A stretch of DNA of 64,000 nucleotides from Lasiosphaeris hirsuta (Eukaryota > Ascomycota > Sordariomycetes > Sordariales > Lasiosphaeriaceae). Below, one piece after another: positions 35,515 through 48,305 of the stretch; position 1 is the first letter of the stretch, and every line of letters starts with the position of its first letter. Under the pieces are notes generated by a model. That model was given only the letters and a program-made list of their open reading frames with translations. It had not been told where the DNA came from and ran no database searches. The stretch covers positions 620,001-684,000 of the forward strand of contig JAUKUA010000009.1 of NCBI GenBank assembly GCA_030549175.1, in the 5' to 3' direction. The position numbers and the translations under genes are program-made.

Positions 35515-36158
35515 GTGTGATGCAAATCACCTGCGCGAGGTGGTATGGGGAGCGGACTCGGCCCTTCGCTCCATCTAGGATCTCGTTCTCCAATATTTCT
35601 GTCACGCAGTCCGCATGGATAGTTACTGCCTTAGCTTTGCGCGATTGAACTGTATCGCAACAAATAGATGCCTGGAAGAAAATGGCCTATGGTAGTACCC
35701 AATTCAGAGATCAACCCAAAACTCATTACGAATAGCTTAGAGAGGCCTTTCCAGTATTCTACACATGCCTAAACACACGGAAAGACACTGAAAGGGCTAT
35801 CGAGGACCTTTCTTGACCTTGGAATCGAATTTTAAACTCGGTCAAAAAAGGTAAGGAGTATGTAACTTACCAACTGGGCAGGCAGCACGATTGATAAAGA
35901 CTCGGTAGGATAAGGTGTTCAGCTGCATTTAATATTCAATAGTCGGCCGCCGACCATTGGGTTTTGTCAAGATCTGGTATGCGTTGGCTCTAGCCCCTCT
36001 CATATCTGGCTTAGCTTGTCTTTTTGTGGCTTGATTGGGGTGAGCTGAGCTTGAGGCCCCCAGCTCTAGTCCCGGCGTGTTCAAAAGGCGACCAGACCTC
36101 GGTGAATTTGTCCTGAGGAGCTCAGTTGTTCATTCCCCGACAAGCTCCGCCGCCTGAA
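35515..36158. other. Intergenic, no gene recognised
   Basis: Contains the 3' flank of the M13 gene and the promoter of the nuclease gene. Nothing else can be supported. Confidence 0.6.
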
Positions 36159-37221
36159 ATGCTCGTCCACATTACCGCGCTGCTCCTATCCGCAGCCGCC
36201 CCGGCCATTTGCTGGGACGGCTTTGGCCACCAGACTGTTGGCTTCATTGCACAAAAGTACTTCACCAGCCAAGCGAACGCCACTGTCGGTGCCCTCATTG
36301 GTCTCAGCGAGGCATTCGATATTGGCGATGCTGCCGCCTGGGCCGACACCATCCGGGACAGAGACAATCTCCCCTGGTCCAAGAACTGGCATTTCATCAG
36401 TAAGTTCCGGAGTCGGCCCCCAGCACAGACCGATGTGAAACTAACCCGGCCAGATCCCAAAGGCGACGACCCAGAAAAACACGTCTGTGTTGTAAACTAC
36501 CCAACCGACTGCGTCAATCAGAATTGCATCATCGCAGCCATGATGAATCAGGTTGGCAAAGCCCTAGTTCCAACTTGGCCGTGGAGGTGCATGACTCCAT
36601 AGCAGAAGCAGGTTGCTGACATTGGAATTGGAATACATCAAGACCTCAATTGTGCTTGACACAACCAAATCATCAATGGAACGCCGGAACGCGACCATGT
36701 TCCTCCTACATTTCTTTGGAGACCTGCACCAATTCTTCCACACCAGTGGCTTCAAGCTTGGTGGCACGGCGGTGCGGCCTGTCTGCTGGGGCACGGATGC
36801 GCCGTGTGACGGCAACAGGAATTTGCACAGCGTTTGGGACTCTGCAATCCCGCGCAAGCTTCGAGGGTTACCTGAGGAGACGGACCGCTTCCAAGACAAA
36901 GCTGCTGCAAAAGCCTGGGCTGCGGATATTTATAACCGTCAGAAGGAGCAGGGCATCAGCACCGACCGTGTTTGCGCCAAGCTTGGCGGCCCGGACTGCA
37001 TCCTGGACTGGGCCACCGAGTCGAATAAACTGGTGTGCAGCCATGGGTTGAAAAACGGCGAGGCCTGGATTCTGAGCCACGATTTGAGCAAGGAGTACTT
37101 TGACGAGAATGGGCAGCTGGCCGACACCCAGGTCGGCAAAGCCGGGCTTCGCTTAGCTGCTTGGATGAACGCCATTGCCAGCGCCCTGGGGTCTCAGGAG
37201 CGGCTTGGTGATGACCTTTGA
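36159..37221 (+). CDS. Secreted S1/P1-type zinc nuclease
   Basis: Three exons, 36159-36399, 36454-36551 and 36643-37221, give 305 aa. Intron 1 (54 bp) has branch ACTAAC; intron 2 (91 bp, donor GTTGGC) has branch GCTGAC. Both joins keep the family similarity continuous. The signal peptide ends so that Trp begins the mature enzyme (WDGFGH), as required because the N-terminal Trp and nearby His bind zinc. The other P1-type ligands are visible: WAD, NWHFI, the HFFGDLHQFFH block (His, Asp, His) and NLHSVWD. The usual HQPLH is HQFFH here, which does not remove a ligand. These enzymes cut single-stranded DNA/RNA and 3'-nucleotides outside the cell, supporting phosphate scavenging. The intact GHQTVG motif and four or more Cys fit a folded secreted enzyme. 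Confidence 0.92.
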
Positions 37222-37329
37222 TGGCATCACACACCGCACGAGGCCGGCATCAATAATAGGAACGAAGGACGGGACGAGGTGAACTGATGCCACGCTATGA
37301 AGTACGTATCTCAGAAGCGAGAGGCCTTG

Positions 37330-38085
37330 CTATGCTACTTCAAATGACTCGGAGGTTTCAACAGCCGGCAATGATGTCTCGACGGCCCGGCGTGTTGTGA
37401 TTTCTTCGACTTGGCCACCTCCCAAACTATTGAGAGCCTCCTGGATCTTCTTCGTGTGCAGATCATTTCCATAGTCCAAGACAAAATCCAGAGCATCCCA
37501 AAAATCCCGCAATTGCGAATCTTGATAGGCGCCGGGATCGACCATGAAGCCAGTAGGCCGAGTCATGGCCAGTACCAGTACTGGCCCCTCGAAGCGATGA
37601 AAGGGCCCGTCTCTACCCGCTGCCAATGATCGTATGCATTTGTTCTCCCCCCCAGAAGGTGACTTGGATTCTTGGACCGACCAAATCTCCAGCATGGACC
37701 GAGTCTCGCGGTTCCTCACGCGGTTCCTTTCACAGTGGAGGGCCTCTGGCGTCACTGTTGCTTCTGGAAAATCACCGTTGCGACCGAAGAAAGGCGCAGT
37801 CTCGGCCTCTTGGAAGGAAATGCCGGTATCCTCATCAACAAAGCCATCGATCTTGACCCAAACGAGAGCTGGCGTTGTGTCCTCACTCGGGAAGAGAATG
37901 CTCAGCACATGTTTCTGTTCGCTGGCCGGTTTGGGAGGTGGGGAGGCGAAGGCAGGGCAAATCAGCTCGTGGGCCGATGCATCACCGGACGCGCATGTAC
38001 TTGAGCAGTAGAGTAGGACATGGCAATCCGGACATGAAAGCTCGGCGCGATTGTTGCACTGGGCACATAGAGGCACTTTGTCCAT
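37330..38085 (-). CDS. MYND zinc-finger protein
   Basis: 251 aa from the ATG at 38083-38085; the frame stays open upstream to 38256, but MDKVPLCAQC is the natural start for this type. All eight zinc ligands of the MYND finger are present near residues 7-43: C-x2-C, C-x2-C, C-x3-C and H-x3-C (CAQC, CPDC, CSSTC, HELIC). The remaining ~200 residues hold no other known domain. They contain a segment like those in fungal MYND proteins around DGPFHRFEGPVLVLAM, and an acidic C-terminus. MYND fingers bind proline-rich peptides. A partner cannot be guessed. It lies tail to tail with the nuclease gene, about 110 bp apart. Confidence 0.8.
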   Translation of the reverse strand: MDKVPLCAQCNNRAELSCPDCHVLLYCSSTCASGDASAHELICPAFASPPPKPASEQKHVLSILFPSEDTTPALVWVKIDGFVDEDTGISFQEAETAPFFGRNGDFPEATVTPEALHCERNRVRNRETRSMLEIWSVQESKSPSGGENKCIRSLAAGRDGPFHRFEGPVLVLAMTRPTGFMVDPGAYQDSQLRDFWDALDFVLDYGNDLHTKKIQEALNSLGGGQVEEITTRRAVETSLPAVETSESFEVA

Positions 38086-39022
38086 GGTCGGTGGAGAATG
38101 ACGTTCTGGGTGTGTCCTTTGCGAGCTAACAATCAGAGCAGGTGATACTGCGCGCGGTTCCCAAGGTTTGAGAGGCTTTGGGGCAAGTGCTGGATGTTTT
38201 GATAATCGTTTGTCGTGAGGAACAGATCCTGTCAAAAAAGGCCAGATGTGTTGCAATGTGAGATTGAAATGTGGCGAAAGAGGAGAAGCAGTCCTTGGGC
38301 TTCAACCACTGTTGATTGGCCAGGAATCGGGCCAAATTTTCGGGCTTATATTCACCCCGCCCCGCCGGAGCGAGTGTGAGGTGCAATTTTTCGTCCAAGA
38401 TGCAACTTTGAAAGTTTGACTTGAAGGCACCATTTGACTTTCATTGTACATGCATGAACTCTGCAAGCTCATTGGTTCATTTTCATGGGTATATCTGCCC
38501 TTCCAAGTACCTAGGTAGATAAGTAAGTAGAGATAAAACAGCCCTTATACTGTGTGAATTTATACACCTCAAGGAGGAAATGCATGAAGTAAGGCATATC
38601 TGTCTCGGTGAAATACTTAGGCAAATATTCTAGATTTAAAGGATAAGAACTTCCTCAACGCCAGCCCAACTAAAGTACTATATACTAGCTATACTTAAAC
38701 CCCCCTGCACCTGGACGGCTGAAGCTATGCTTTCATGGCTTAACGCCGCTTTATTTGAGAGTGGAGGCCTTGTTATAGGATGGGTTTGTCACATGTAAGT
38801 GCATCGTTGCGGCCTCCTATTCCACTGGCAGCCAGCAAGATCGCAGGCAACCTTGGAAAAAAACCACTCTATTCCCACCGACATGCACATGGCTCCGTTC
38901 ATACCCATTGCGTTCACTGTCAAGGTCATCACAATATAGTATTTTGAGATATTCTCCAACAACAACTCTGAAAGGGATACATCACGCTTGCGTTCATATG
39001 CATGGGGTTACCGGTTTCTTCA
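38086..39022. other. Intergenic, no gene recognised
   Basis: Promoter side of the MYND gene and 3' flank of the MetAP2 gene. A GTACCTAGGTA palindrome with GTAAGTAG repeats lies at 38507-38530. Confidence 0.55.
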
Positions 39023-40579
<1,557 letters not shown>

Positions 40580-42087
40580 CCATGTTGTGTTCATGGTTTC
40601 AAATCGATAGCGATGAGCAGTTGTGGGTATATGGCCTCTTTCTTGATATCAGTGACCACGGTCAAATTTGCAATCGCAAAGAGAAATGGCAAGAAACACA
40701 AACTATCGTGAGCAAGATTTATTGCTCCCAAGTTCCCTCGAGCAAAAAATGGAAGGAGCCCCACTATTTTTTGAGGCTCCTGATAAGTTTGCGAAAGGGC
40801 GCGACCAGGTTGTCAATTGAAAGGCGTATGCACATTACTAGAAACAATACGCATTAGGCCCGCACAGTGAAGTACAGAGTACTCCTGCTCCGCAGCAAAT
40901 GGGAAGCGAATGAACAGGTACTTTTACTTGGAGCGGCAACGGCAATCAATTCGGGTCGGAAATTAATAGAACAGCAAGATGTCGACTCCTAACTACACAC
41001 CATACTCACTCAATATACGCCGCCCTACATTACCTGACAAGGCCGGGTTGTAAAGAATGTAGCATAACACGCTTGAAGGTATGTTTTCTACCTTGGGATA
41101 CTTGCCACACCACTGTAAGGCATGGATACCAATTGCACACCACTTATAGCCTTGTACAGGCCCAGCCACCGCAACACACTGTAATAGTATTGAATTGGCT
41201 GCCATGGAGTGCGACTGTGGCAGTGGTGTGTGGCCCAAAGGCGGTGAGTGGAAAATGGAAGTACATAGTGGAAAGTGACAATCTGCATAGTGCACCGTTA
41301 CGCATCTCTACTTTATAATGACTTAAATCTCGTCATGGGCCGATACTTTTGAGTAGAGGTCATATATCAGGCAGGAGTTGGCGGCATGCACAGGCAGTCG
41401 CCATTACATGAACTAGACCTTTATTGAACCTAACCGGTATTGCTTGAGGCAGAAAAACGCGATAAATCCGTTTCCGTGGCATTTGAGTCTCCCGTTTCTC
41501 TCTGGACTGCATGTCTTGATGCTGTAGCACCATGCAGAGAAGAGCGGAAACAACGTCTGGGGTCATATTGGAGGCTAGTTGCCTGATCAGCCAAGATAAC
41601 TTAGGCAGGTGGATAAAAGACGGGTACCCGGCTCACCCATAGAGCCGAGGCATTGCGCGCGTGCACCCCGTGTGAAATAAATGTTGGATGTGCGATGGGC
41701 TCGATATTTTGGTAGATGTTGGACCGATTGGGTGAGCTGGGTTTGTTTCTTTTTCTGCAGAAACTAAATGCATTGCTACCTACCTCCTTTCAAATCTTCC
41801 ATAACACCTGGGTGGGTGAGGAGAGAAGCTGGGGTGGCGAATTTCCGCCTGTAGAAAATGAAGCTATGACTCATCCGATAGACATAGTATCTGTTTCTAT
41901 TCGCTAGATATGTTTCTCGAGACTGCAACTAGATGTGAGTCACATGCTTTATGCAAAGTTGAGAGACGTCTCGAGCAGCAGAGAAACTCCGAAACTAGAT
42001 ACGTGGTATAAAGACCCATTAACCCCACCCCATTCGTATCCAAATAAACTTGCATCATTTCAATTGTTTCATTGACACCGGCACACA
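40580..42087. other. Intergenic, no gene recognised
   Basis: About 1.5 kb between the MetAP2 and methyltransferase starts, so it contains both promoters. No coding signal is seen. Confidence 0.55.
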
Positions 42088-42983
42088 ATGAGCGGACGAA
42101 AGACCATTGACTTCTACGACCTCGATGCATCGACTCTGACGGATTCAGCAAGAAACTGTTACGCGAGTATAGCGGGATCCCCGAGGATGAAATTCACGAT
42201 CATGCCGAAGCCGTTGTAAGTTGCGGCTTGGACAGCAGCGTGACACGATCATTCCAGCTAACATTACCGCGCGAACAGAGGAGAGATCCATTCAAGGTGG
42301 CTCCATATCATTGCATCGGAATGTTTCAATTCCTTGACCTGAGTTTGAAGACAATGGATATCTACCAAGAAGTTCTTGATCGCGTGAAACATGGCGACAA
42401 GTTTTTAGATCTCGGCTGCTGTCTTGGCCAGGAGATTCGTCAACTTGTCTCGGATGGGGCACCCTGCGAAAATACATTCGGCTCTGACCTCTACTCGGGC
42501 TTTTTCGCGTTGGGCTACAAGCTGTTCAAAGACGAGGACCGACTCAAGACCATCTTTATTGCTGCCGACGCGTTCCACGAAACGTCACCTCTGACCGAGT
42601 TGGCAGGGCGGATGAATATCGTCTACACCGGGGCCTTCTTCCACTTATTCAGCCTCGAGGACCAGGAGAAGATGGCACTTCGAGTGTTACAGCTCCTCGC
42701 CCCCAAGCCAGGGTCATTGGTTATCGGACGGCAAAGCGGTAGCGAAGATGCAGGAGCATTCACCCGATCTGGGGACACCAGTGGGAGAACCCATTTCCGA
42801 CACAATGTACAAAGCTGGAAGGAACTATGGGATCGCGTTGGGAAAGCTGATGGGAGCCGGTGGTCGGTTGAGGCCAATTTGGATGCTCCCGAGTTCACTT
42901 TGATCGCTCCCACCGGGAAGTCGATGGATCTGCAGAACAAGATGAGCGCTCATGAACTGAGATATATCATCCGGCGATTGTAG
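42088..42983 (+). pseudogene. SAM-dependent methyltransferase (meroterpenoid AusD/Trt5-like) with one frameshift
   Basis: Starts at ATG 42088 (MSGRKTIDFYDLDASTLTD). Family similarity continues only after a one-base shift near 42139, as KKLLREYSGIPEDEIHDH. An intron at 42216-42278 (GTAAGT, branch GCTAAC, acceptor ACAG) then joins in phase to a long exon ending at 42983. The class I methyltransferase core is intact: the SAM-binding loop FLDLGCCLGQEI, then GSDLYSGFF, FIAADAF and NIVYTGAFFHLFS. Members of this group methylate polyketide or terpenoid intermediates in fungal clusters; that assignment rests on resemblance only. Depending on whether the lost base is real, the gene is either freshly inactivated or carries a sequencing error. 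Without the shift the product would be about 277 residues. Confidence 0.7.
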
Positions 42984-43102
42984 TCGTATTTCAAAAACGT
43001 CATTCTTGCGGGATTAGTCCAAATGTGGAGGAAAGCGAACTCAATTCCGGAGCAATAGCATGTCCCCCGGAATGAACACTTCCATCGTGCCAACGACTTG
43101 AC

Positions 43103-43773
43103 ATGAAACTTTTTCGTCTGGCCTTTACGTCGGTATTGGTAGTGTTGGGAGTTTGCTATTCTGCGCCCGTGGTAAAAACCCTCAATGGGACCTATCTCGG
43201 CCGTCACCTCCCGGAATTTTCACAGGACCTCTTCTTGGGAATTCCGTTTCCCAAAGTAGATCGCTTGCGAGATCCTGCCCCGTGGGATGTGTCGTAGGAT
43301 GGTTTACGCTCGGCTGAATACTACGGTTCTATCTGCCACTGAGGGACCGACGCTCTCATCATTCAATGCACCAATATTACCCGAATATCTGAGGAATGCC
43401 TCAATCTCAACATAATCCGTCCCTCCCAGAGCGGATTGAAGAACATGGCCAAGCTTCCTGTTGTAGTCTGGCTGTTTGGCGGGGGGTTCGTTGTGTGTAT
43501 TCTCCAGAAATAAGCTCCGAACAGCAAGTTTTGATAACCTATTAGCTACCTAGGGTGTATTTGGCGCTGATCTCAACTCCAACTATTCTTGGATTGCCCA
43601 ACAAAAATGTGGCCCAGCAGATGCCCGTGATAGCTGTGACACTAGACTACCGCGTTGGCTTCTTCGACTTCCTGGGCGGAGCCGACGCAGAGGCCGAGGG
43701 CAGCACAAATTTGGGCCTCAAAGACCACAGCGCACCCAGTCCGCCTTACCCACTGCTCGGGCCCGAAGACTAG
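43103..43773 (+). pseudogene. Truncated type-B carboxylesterase
   Basis: Begins with a normal signal peptide (MKLFRLAFTSVLVVLGVCYSA) and the family opening (VKTLNGTYLGRHL ... FLGIPFPKV). A stop at 43295-43297 and frame changes follow, then EECLNLNIIRPS and LPVVVWLFGGGFV, the oxyanion-loop region. The last piece (PVIAVTLDYRVGFFDFLGG, then GSTNLGLKDH) ends at 43773. The catalytic Ser elbow (GESAGA) and everything beyond it are missing, leaving about a quarter of a ~550-residue enzyme. A remnant intron is likely between 43490 and 43552. It is inactive. It stands about 120 bp downstream of the methyltransferase in the same orientation. Confidence 0.75.
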
Positions 43774-44289
43774 TTGTGTCAGGCTATGCATACTGCAGAC
43801 CTTCGCTGCAGTGCACATTATTGACGAGTAGCAGCTATCCTCGGAGACTTTCCGTTGATTTACGGTCGCCGAACCTTGGCTAGAAAGTTTACCAAGCTTG
43901 GAATGACGGCGTATTCATACAGGTACGTGTTTCGGCTTTCGGTCACATCAGTCACACAATGAGGTTAGCTCCCTTTCGCCCCAACCCGTGTCTAAGCCTT
44001 AGGATAGCACCGCACTCTGGACCGGCAACAAGAGGTCACGCAGTCTCAAGGGGCACGCCTGGCAGCTATATAAGGGTTCGAGGCATATGAAGGGATGAAA
44101 AGGACGTCAAAGCAATGAGAATGGCATCGTTGGTGAAGAACATCAAAATCACAGCTATTGTCTACTAAAGAGACAATACAAGGTAAGACATTAGTACATT
44201 GGAAAGCAGTAAATCTCCTCCTTAATCACCGGTGATCTCCAAATACCATGAATGAAAAACAGGTCCGGGTGGGCGGAATTCCTACCCCC
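43774..44289. other. Intergenic, no gene recognised
   Basis: The missing part of the esterase is not found here. Nothing else can be supported. Confidence 0.5.
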
Positions 44290-46072
44290 TTAGCCAATTA
44301 GAGGCTTGCTGTTTGGAGGAAGCGTGATTTTGAACACAAGCGCTTGTTGATCGAGGTCACATCCGGACGCGTCCTTATACGGAACTTTGCCAAAGTTGAT
44401 GAAGCCTGTAATCAGATTAGCAACTTGCATTGCGGCCAACAAAAAATAAGCCCCCGGGCCTAGTTACGCCATACCGTTTTGAGTGATGAAGTCATTGTCT
44501 GAAATAGTAAAGAGGAAATATTCGTCATTTTTGTCTTTCTCATCATCCCCATCCCCGTTGACGGGTACCAGAGCAAGACTTTCCCATTTCTCATTCAGGA
44601 GACCGGATGTCGCTGGTGGCCCATTGTGAAGACCAAACCGTCCAAGTTGTGCGTTGATATTGTAGTCAATGAATGAGCAGAGAGTTGCCGGTACAATATC
44701 AACGTTGATAATACCATCTAAAACTTCATGTTAGTTTTGAGTGACGGCTCAGAGTTTGGACTTCCAACTCACCACTGTTCGCGATTGTTGTGTTGAAAGC
44801 ATCGTGCAATGATCCCTTCACGTTTGTTGCTTTAGAAATGTCAATCACGTCCACATGCCGGTAAACGGAAGTCGGATCCGCCGTGCATGCACCCACAGAC
44901 GAGTCTCGTGGGAGGATCAAGAACTGAGAGTCAGACACAAAGTGGATTTCGGATTGCGCTGCCACTTTTGTCTTCCCAGCTGCATCCACAAAGACAGGCA
45001 ATGGGACCACATATTCCGCGTCGTATTTTACAATGGTCTTCTTTCCGCTTGCGGAAGTCGAGTATCTGAGAAACCTGGCGTAACGCCGGGTGGCCGCGTT
45101 GCTGCCACCTTCGCGCCGACCAGCCGACTGGAGAAGGACATAGAGCCACTTTCCATCTGGGCTGGCTGTAAGACCCTCAAAACCTTGATTGTTCTGGCGA
45201 CCCTGTGTTGGGTTGATGGGAGCTGGGTGTTGATCTGGTGAAAAGATGGGCGGTGTGTCGGAACTGAAACTGATGTAGGTGTGAGTAAACTTGTCACCCG
45301 ACCTAGCAGAGGCATTCACCCCAGCCCTGCTGCCCCAGAAGGAAATATTTTACCTAGGCTTGCCGACTCTCAAAGGCAGAATTGCGTCCGGAGGCCGTAT
45401 TGCCTCCACCATTTTGCCATTTCGATCGAATTTGTAAACATAGGGGCCATATTCATCGCTGATCCAGAAACCGCCGTCTTTGTTCAGAACCAGACCTTCA
45501 GCATCAATGGCGATGCGCTTCCCCCCCTTGCCAGCCCCCCCAAAACCGTCGCCAGCATAGGTTGCGGCGGGTAGAGTAGGAAACCCTGGATAATCGAGCC
45601 CGCCGTTTTGGTCGGCATCAAGCCCAGTGCAAAACTCGCCGTCCGGCCCGGTGAGTAGGATTGTGTTATCGTATTTGAACCTGACGTTTGGCGGCGATGC
45701 TGTGTTCCCACTTGCCGGAGTAAATGTGACATCAAAAACATGGACTCTCGGGATGGTGTTCTGCGATCCTTGTGTGTTCCATCCCCTGTCTGGCAGGCCA
45801 TACAGTTTGCCGGTGTAGGTACCTTTCTTCTTTTTCCATTGACTAATGGCAATCGAAGACCCAATACTGACCGTGTCATTAAACTTGTCAACCGCATCAG
45901 CAGATACAAACCCGTAACCAGAAAGCTCGTTGTATTTGTAAACCTTGTTGTGACAGGTTGTCGAAGCGACGGGCTGAATGGGTAGGCGGCGCGGAACGTT
46001 GGGGACCGTGGCTGCGATGCTCAGAGGCAATAGCCCCAACAAGGCACCCACAAGTATATGTGGAGCAATCAT
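44290..46072 (-). CDS. Secreted phytase/esterase-like beta-propeller protein
   Basis: Four exons, 45354-46072, 44773-45302, 44475-44717 and 44290-44405; introns of 51, 55 and 69 bp are all phase-consistent and two have clear CTAA(C/T) branch sites. The product is 535 aa. Residues 1-20 are a signal peptide (MIAPHILVGALLGLLPLSIA). The body matches the fungal 'esterase-like activity of phytase' family, with blade-type motifs YGLPDRGWNTQ, IAIDAEGLVLNKDGGFWISDEYGPYVY, GFEGLTASPDGKWLYVLLQ, NEKWESLALVPV and DEYFLFTISDNDF. Family members are extracellular. Phosphatase or esterase activity has been proposed by homology but the substrate is uncertain. The gene appears intact and full length. Confidence 0.88.
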
Positions 46073-47529
46073 CGTGGCGGTTTAGACGGATTGGCGTGGA
46101 CAGCAACGAGGGAACACACCTCAAAATTCCATATCGCCGACTGGAAGGGGAGTTGCTTGATGCTGGGTACTTATGTAGGTGAGGCGAGCACAAGCAGGCT
46201 GACTGGGATTCCCCTGGTGGATAAGAAACATGATCTTCTTTCGGCTTAGCTGCATCCAGCTGTTCGTGCTGGCGAACGTGCTTGGGTTGACTTCAGAAGA
46301 GCCGTGGAGCAATCGGTGACCAAGCTGGAATAGCTCAGTTGTTTCTTCAGCTAGTTGAAAAGGACACCTGAAAGGTTGAGCTCTGAAGAACATGTGGCTG
46401 TACGCCGTCTTGTGATTGGAGGGTTTTGGTAGTCTATGCGGGGAACTTGTGGGGGAGTTACATCAGGCATGACACCATGGCAAGGGTTCTGGGACCGTCT
46501 GGACCAAAAGGATGACCGCGTGTAAAATTCGTAATTCTAATCCTTCCCGGCATCTTGAACGGGAGCAGGGTTTCAGCGTCCAAGCGGAACCCTAATTCGC
46601 GCATTCATGTTTAGGAAGTTGTGCTCAGGCTGGTCGGTGGTTTGCTCTTCATCTTTATCTGGGAGTCACGGGGACGCTCCAACTCTAAGGCTCGCGTGCC
46701 GCGACTAACGCTAATACAATATCTCTTGTTGTCTCCATCCCGTCTACCAGTGCCAGCTGTACTACCCTAGGGTAACGACCATAACCTTAAGGTGGCCTAT
46801 GAGGATGGAAATTCCTCTTCTGCTTCTACCATCTCCTTACCTTAATTAGCCTTACTTTCAGTTCTGACTGATCTGACAGACCCAAACAGAGCTGGGAGCC
46901 GCTAGCCCCACTATAGCGGCAGAAGCGACTAAGATTCAGCGACTTTCTTCACTATTGTATGATACCCGGGACAGAGGAAAGTGAGATAAATGTTATTGAG
47001 GATCTAGTGAGATTATATCAAATCAACAGGTATTTAAATTGCAGTTATTAGTTTGGAACATTGACGGATAGCGAAGAAGTCAATTGCACCAACATGCCCG
47101 TTCAGTTAATCAACGAGCTTGTTGGTCTGTGCCGCTGCCTATTTTAGGACAACGCGTCTGTAGTCAGCGGATTATAACCACCTTTGTCATCCATACAACC
47201 GTCTCTTACTGCTGTATAAGAGCGTGTTCCAGAATGTTGGTTCCCCCCCACTTGTTACCTAACAAGTAAAAAGGTTGGAAAAGTTATTCCAGTTCTACCA
47301 TTTCGGCCACCTCCCGAAAAGGTAGATATTTACACTTATTAGATCTAATCCACACCTCTCCATACCTCTCTATGCCTCCCCATATACACTAAAATCCGGT
47401 CATTGAAATCTAAGTATTATACCAAGCCACGCTAAGCCTTCTTACTCTTCAAGAAGCAGCCTTTTCATACTAGATAGCCAACAAGTAATATTTCTACCCG
47501 CTATAAGGCCCCTATCGTTACAGGGTATT
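46073..47529. other. Intergenic, repeat-like DNA, no gene recognised
   Basis: The promoter of the phytase-like gene occupies the first part. From about 46550 on, the sequence looks like old repeat DNA without an identifiable protein. Confidence 0.45.
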
Positions 47530-48305
47530 TATTACCGGCAATTGCTAGGGGGGCAGTACTGACCCATATTTTCAGGTCATTCTGCCAGCTATAAGTTTAA
47601 GCCCCTCTACGCACACATTGTCAGCTGTCAAAAACCCACCCAAAATCGCACTAATACAATGCATCAATTAACACTTTGAACACCACAACAACAGGATCAC
47701 CAACGTAGTGCCCTGGCTAGGAAAAAACGGTCTTTGAGTGCCACGCAAATGCCGCGCAATTGAATAACGCAGGCCTGGCCCTGAAAACGCCAAATCAGCA
47801 CTCTTTGAAGTGCCACACGATATAACTACATAGGTCCTGGGCCTACAAAACGCCGAATCCACACTCTTTGAAGTGCCAGATCAATCCAGGCCCAGTGCAC
47901 TAGTGGTTGACCGTATCTCGCGACCACTTCGAGTAACCTCTCTTACCACTGGAGGTTCCGAGGGGCTAGGTACAGGCCTTTTCTTGGTAACAGATGGCTC
48001 CTCGGCACCTCCATTGATTAGCAGTCGGCTCTTGGGCTTGCTCTTGATTGTCAGCTGGCTGGCCCTACAAGTGATGGGGTAATTGTGGGCATCACACAAG
48101 TGGTGGGCAGTTGGATCACTCAATTAGCATGCGGGCTGGTATGGCACCTGGCTGGCAGGGAGGGTCAAAGGCGGTGTGGACTTTTGAAGGCGGTGAGGGT
48201 CGGGGAGTGTGGGCCCGGGATTTTCCTCATACATAACCCTAACCCTTCATCGGACTACTGCCCCCCTAGCAAAAGGGTACTGCCCCCCTTAGCAATTACC
48301 TTATT
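47530..48305. mobile_element. Candidate non-autonomous TIR transposon (MITE-like)
   Basis: The left end, GGCAATTGCTAGGGGGGCAG (from 47536), is inversely repeated at the right end as GGTAATTGCTAAGGGGGGCA (reading the minus strand from 48300), and a second TTGCTAGGGGGGCAGTA lies just inside the right end. The element spans about 0.77 kb and has no full transposase. A minus-strand frame at 47881-48123 ends in a Ser/Arg-rich segment without known domain. Inside are two ~43-bp copies around CTCTTTGAAGTGCCA. No target-site duplication could be fixed, so the exact borders are uncertain. Confidence 0.5.
47772..47879 (+). repeat. Two diverged tandem units inside the TIR element
   Basis: Unit 1 (from 47772) and unit 2 (from 47835) share CCTGG..CT..AAAACGCC.AATC..CACTCTTTGAAGTGCCA with a few differences, at a period of about 63 bp. 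A weaker third relic (CTTTGAGTGCCACGC) lies at about 47731. Confidence 0.6.
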
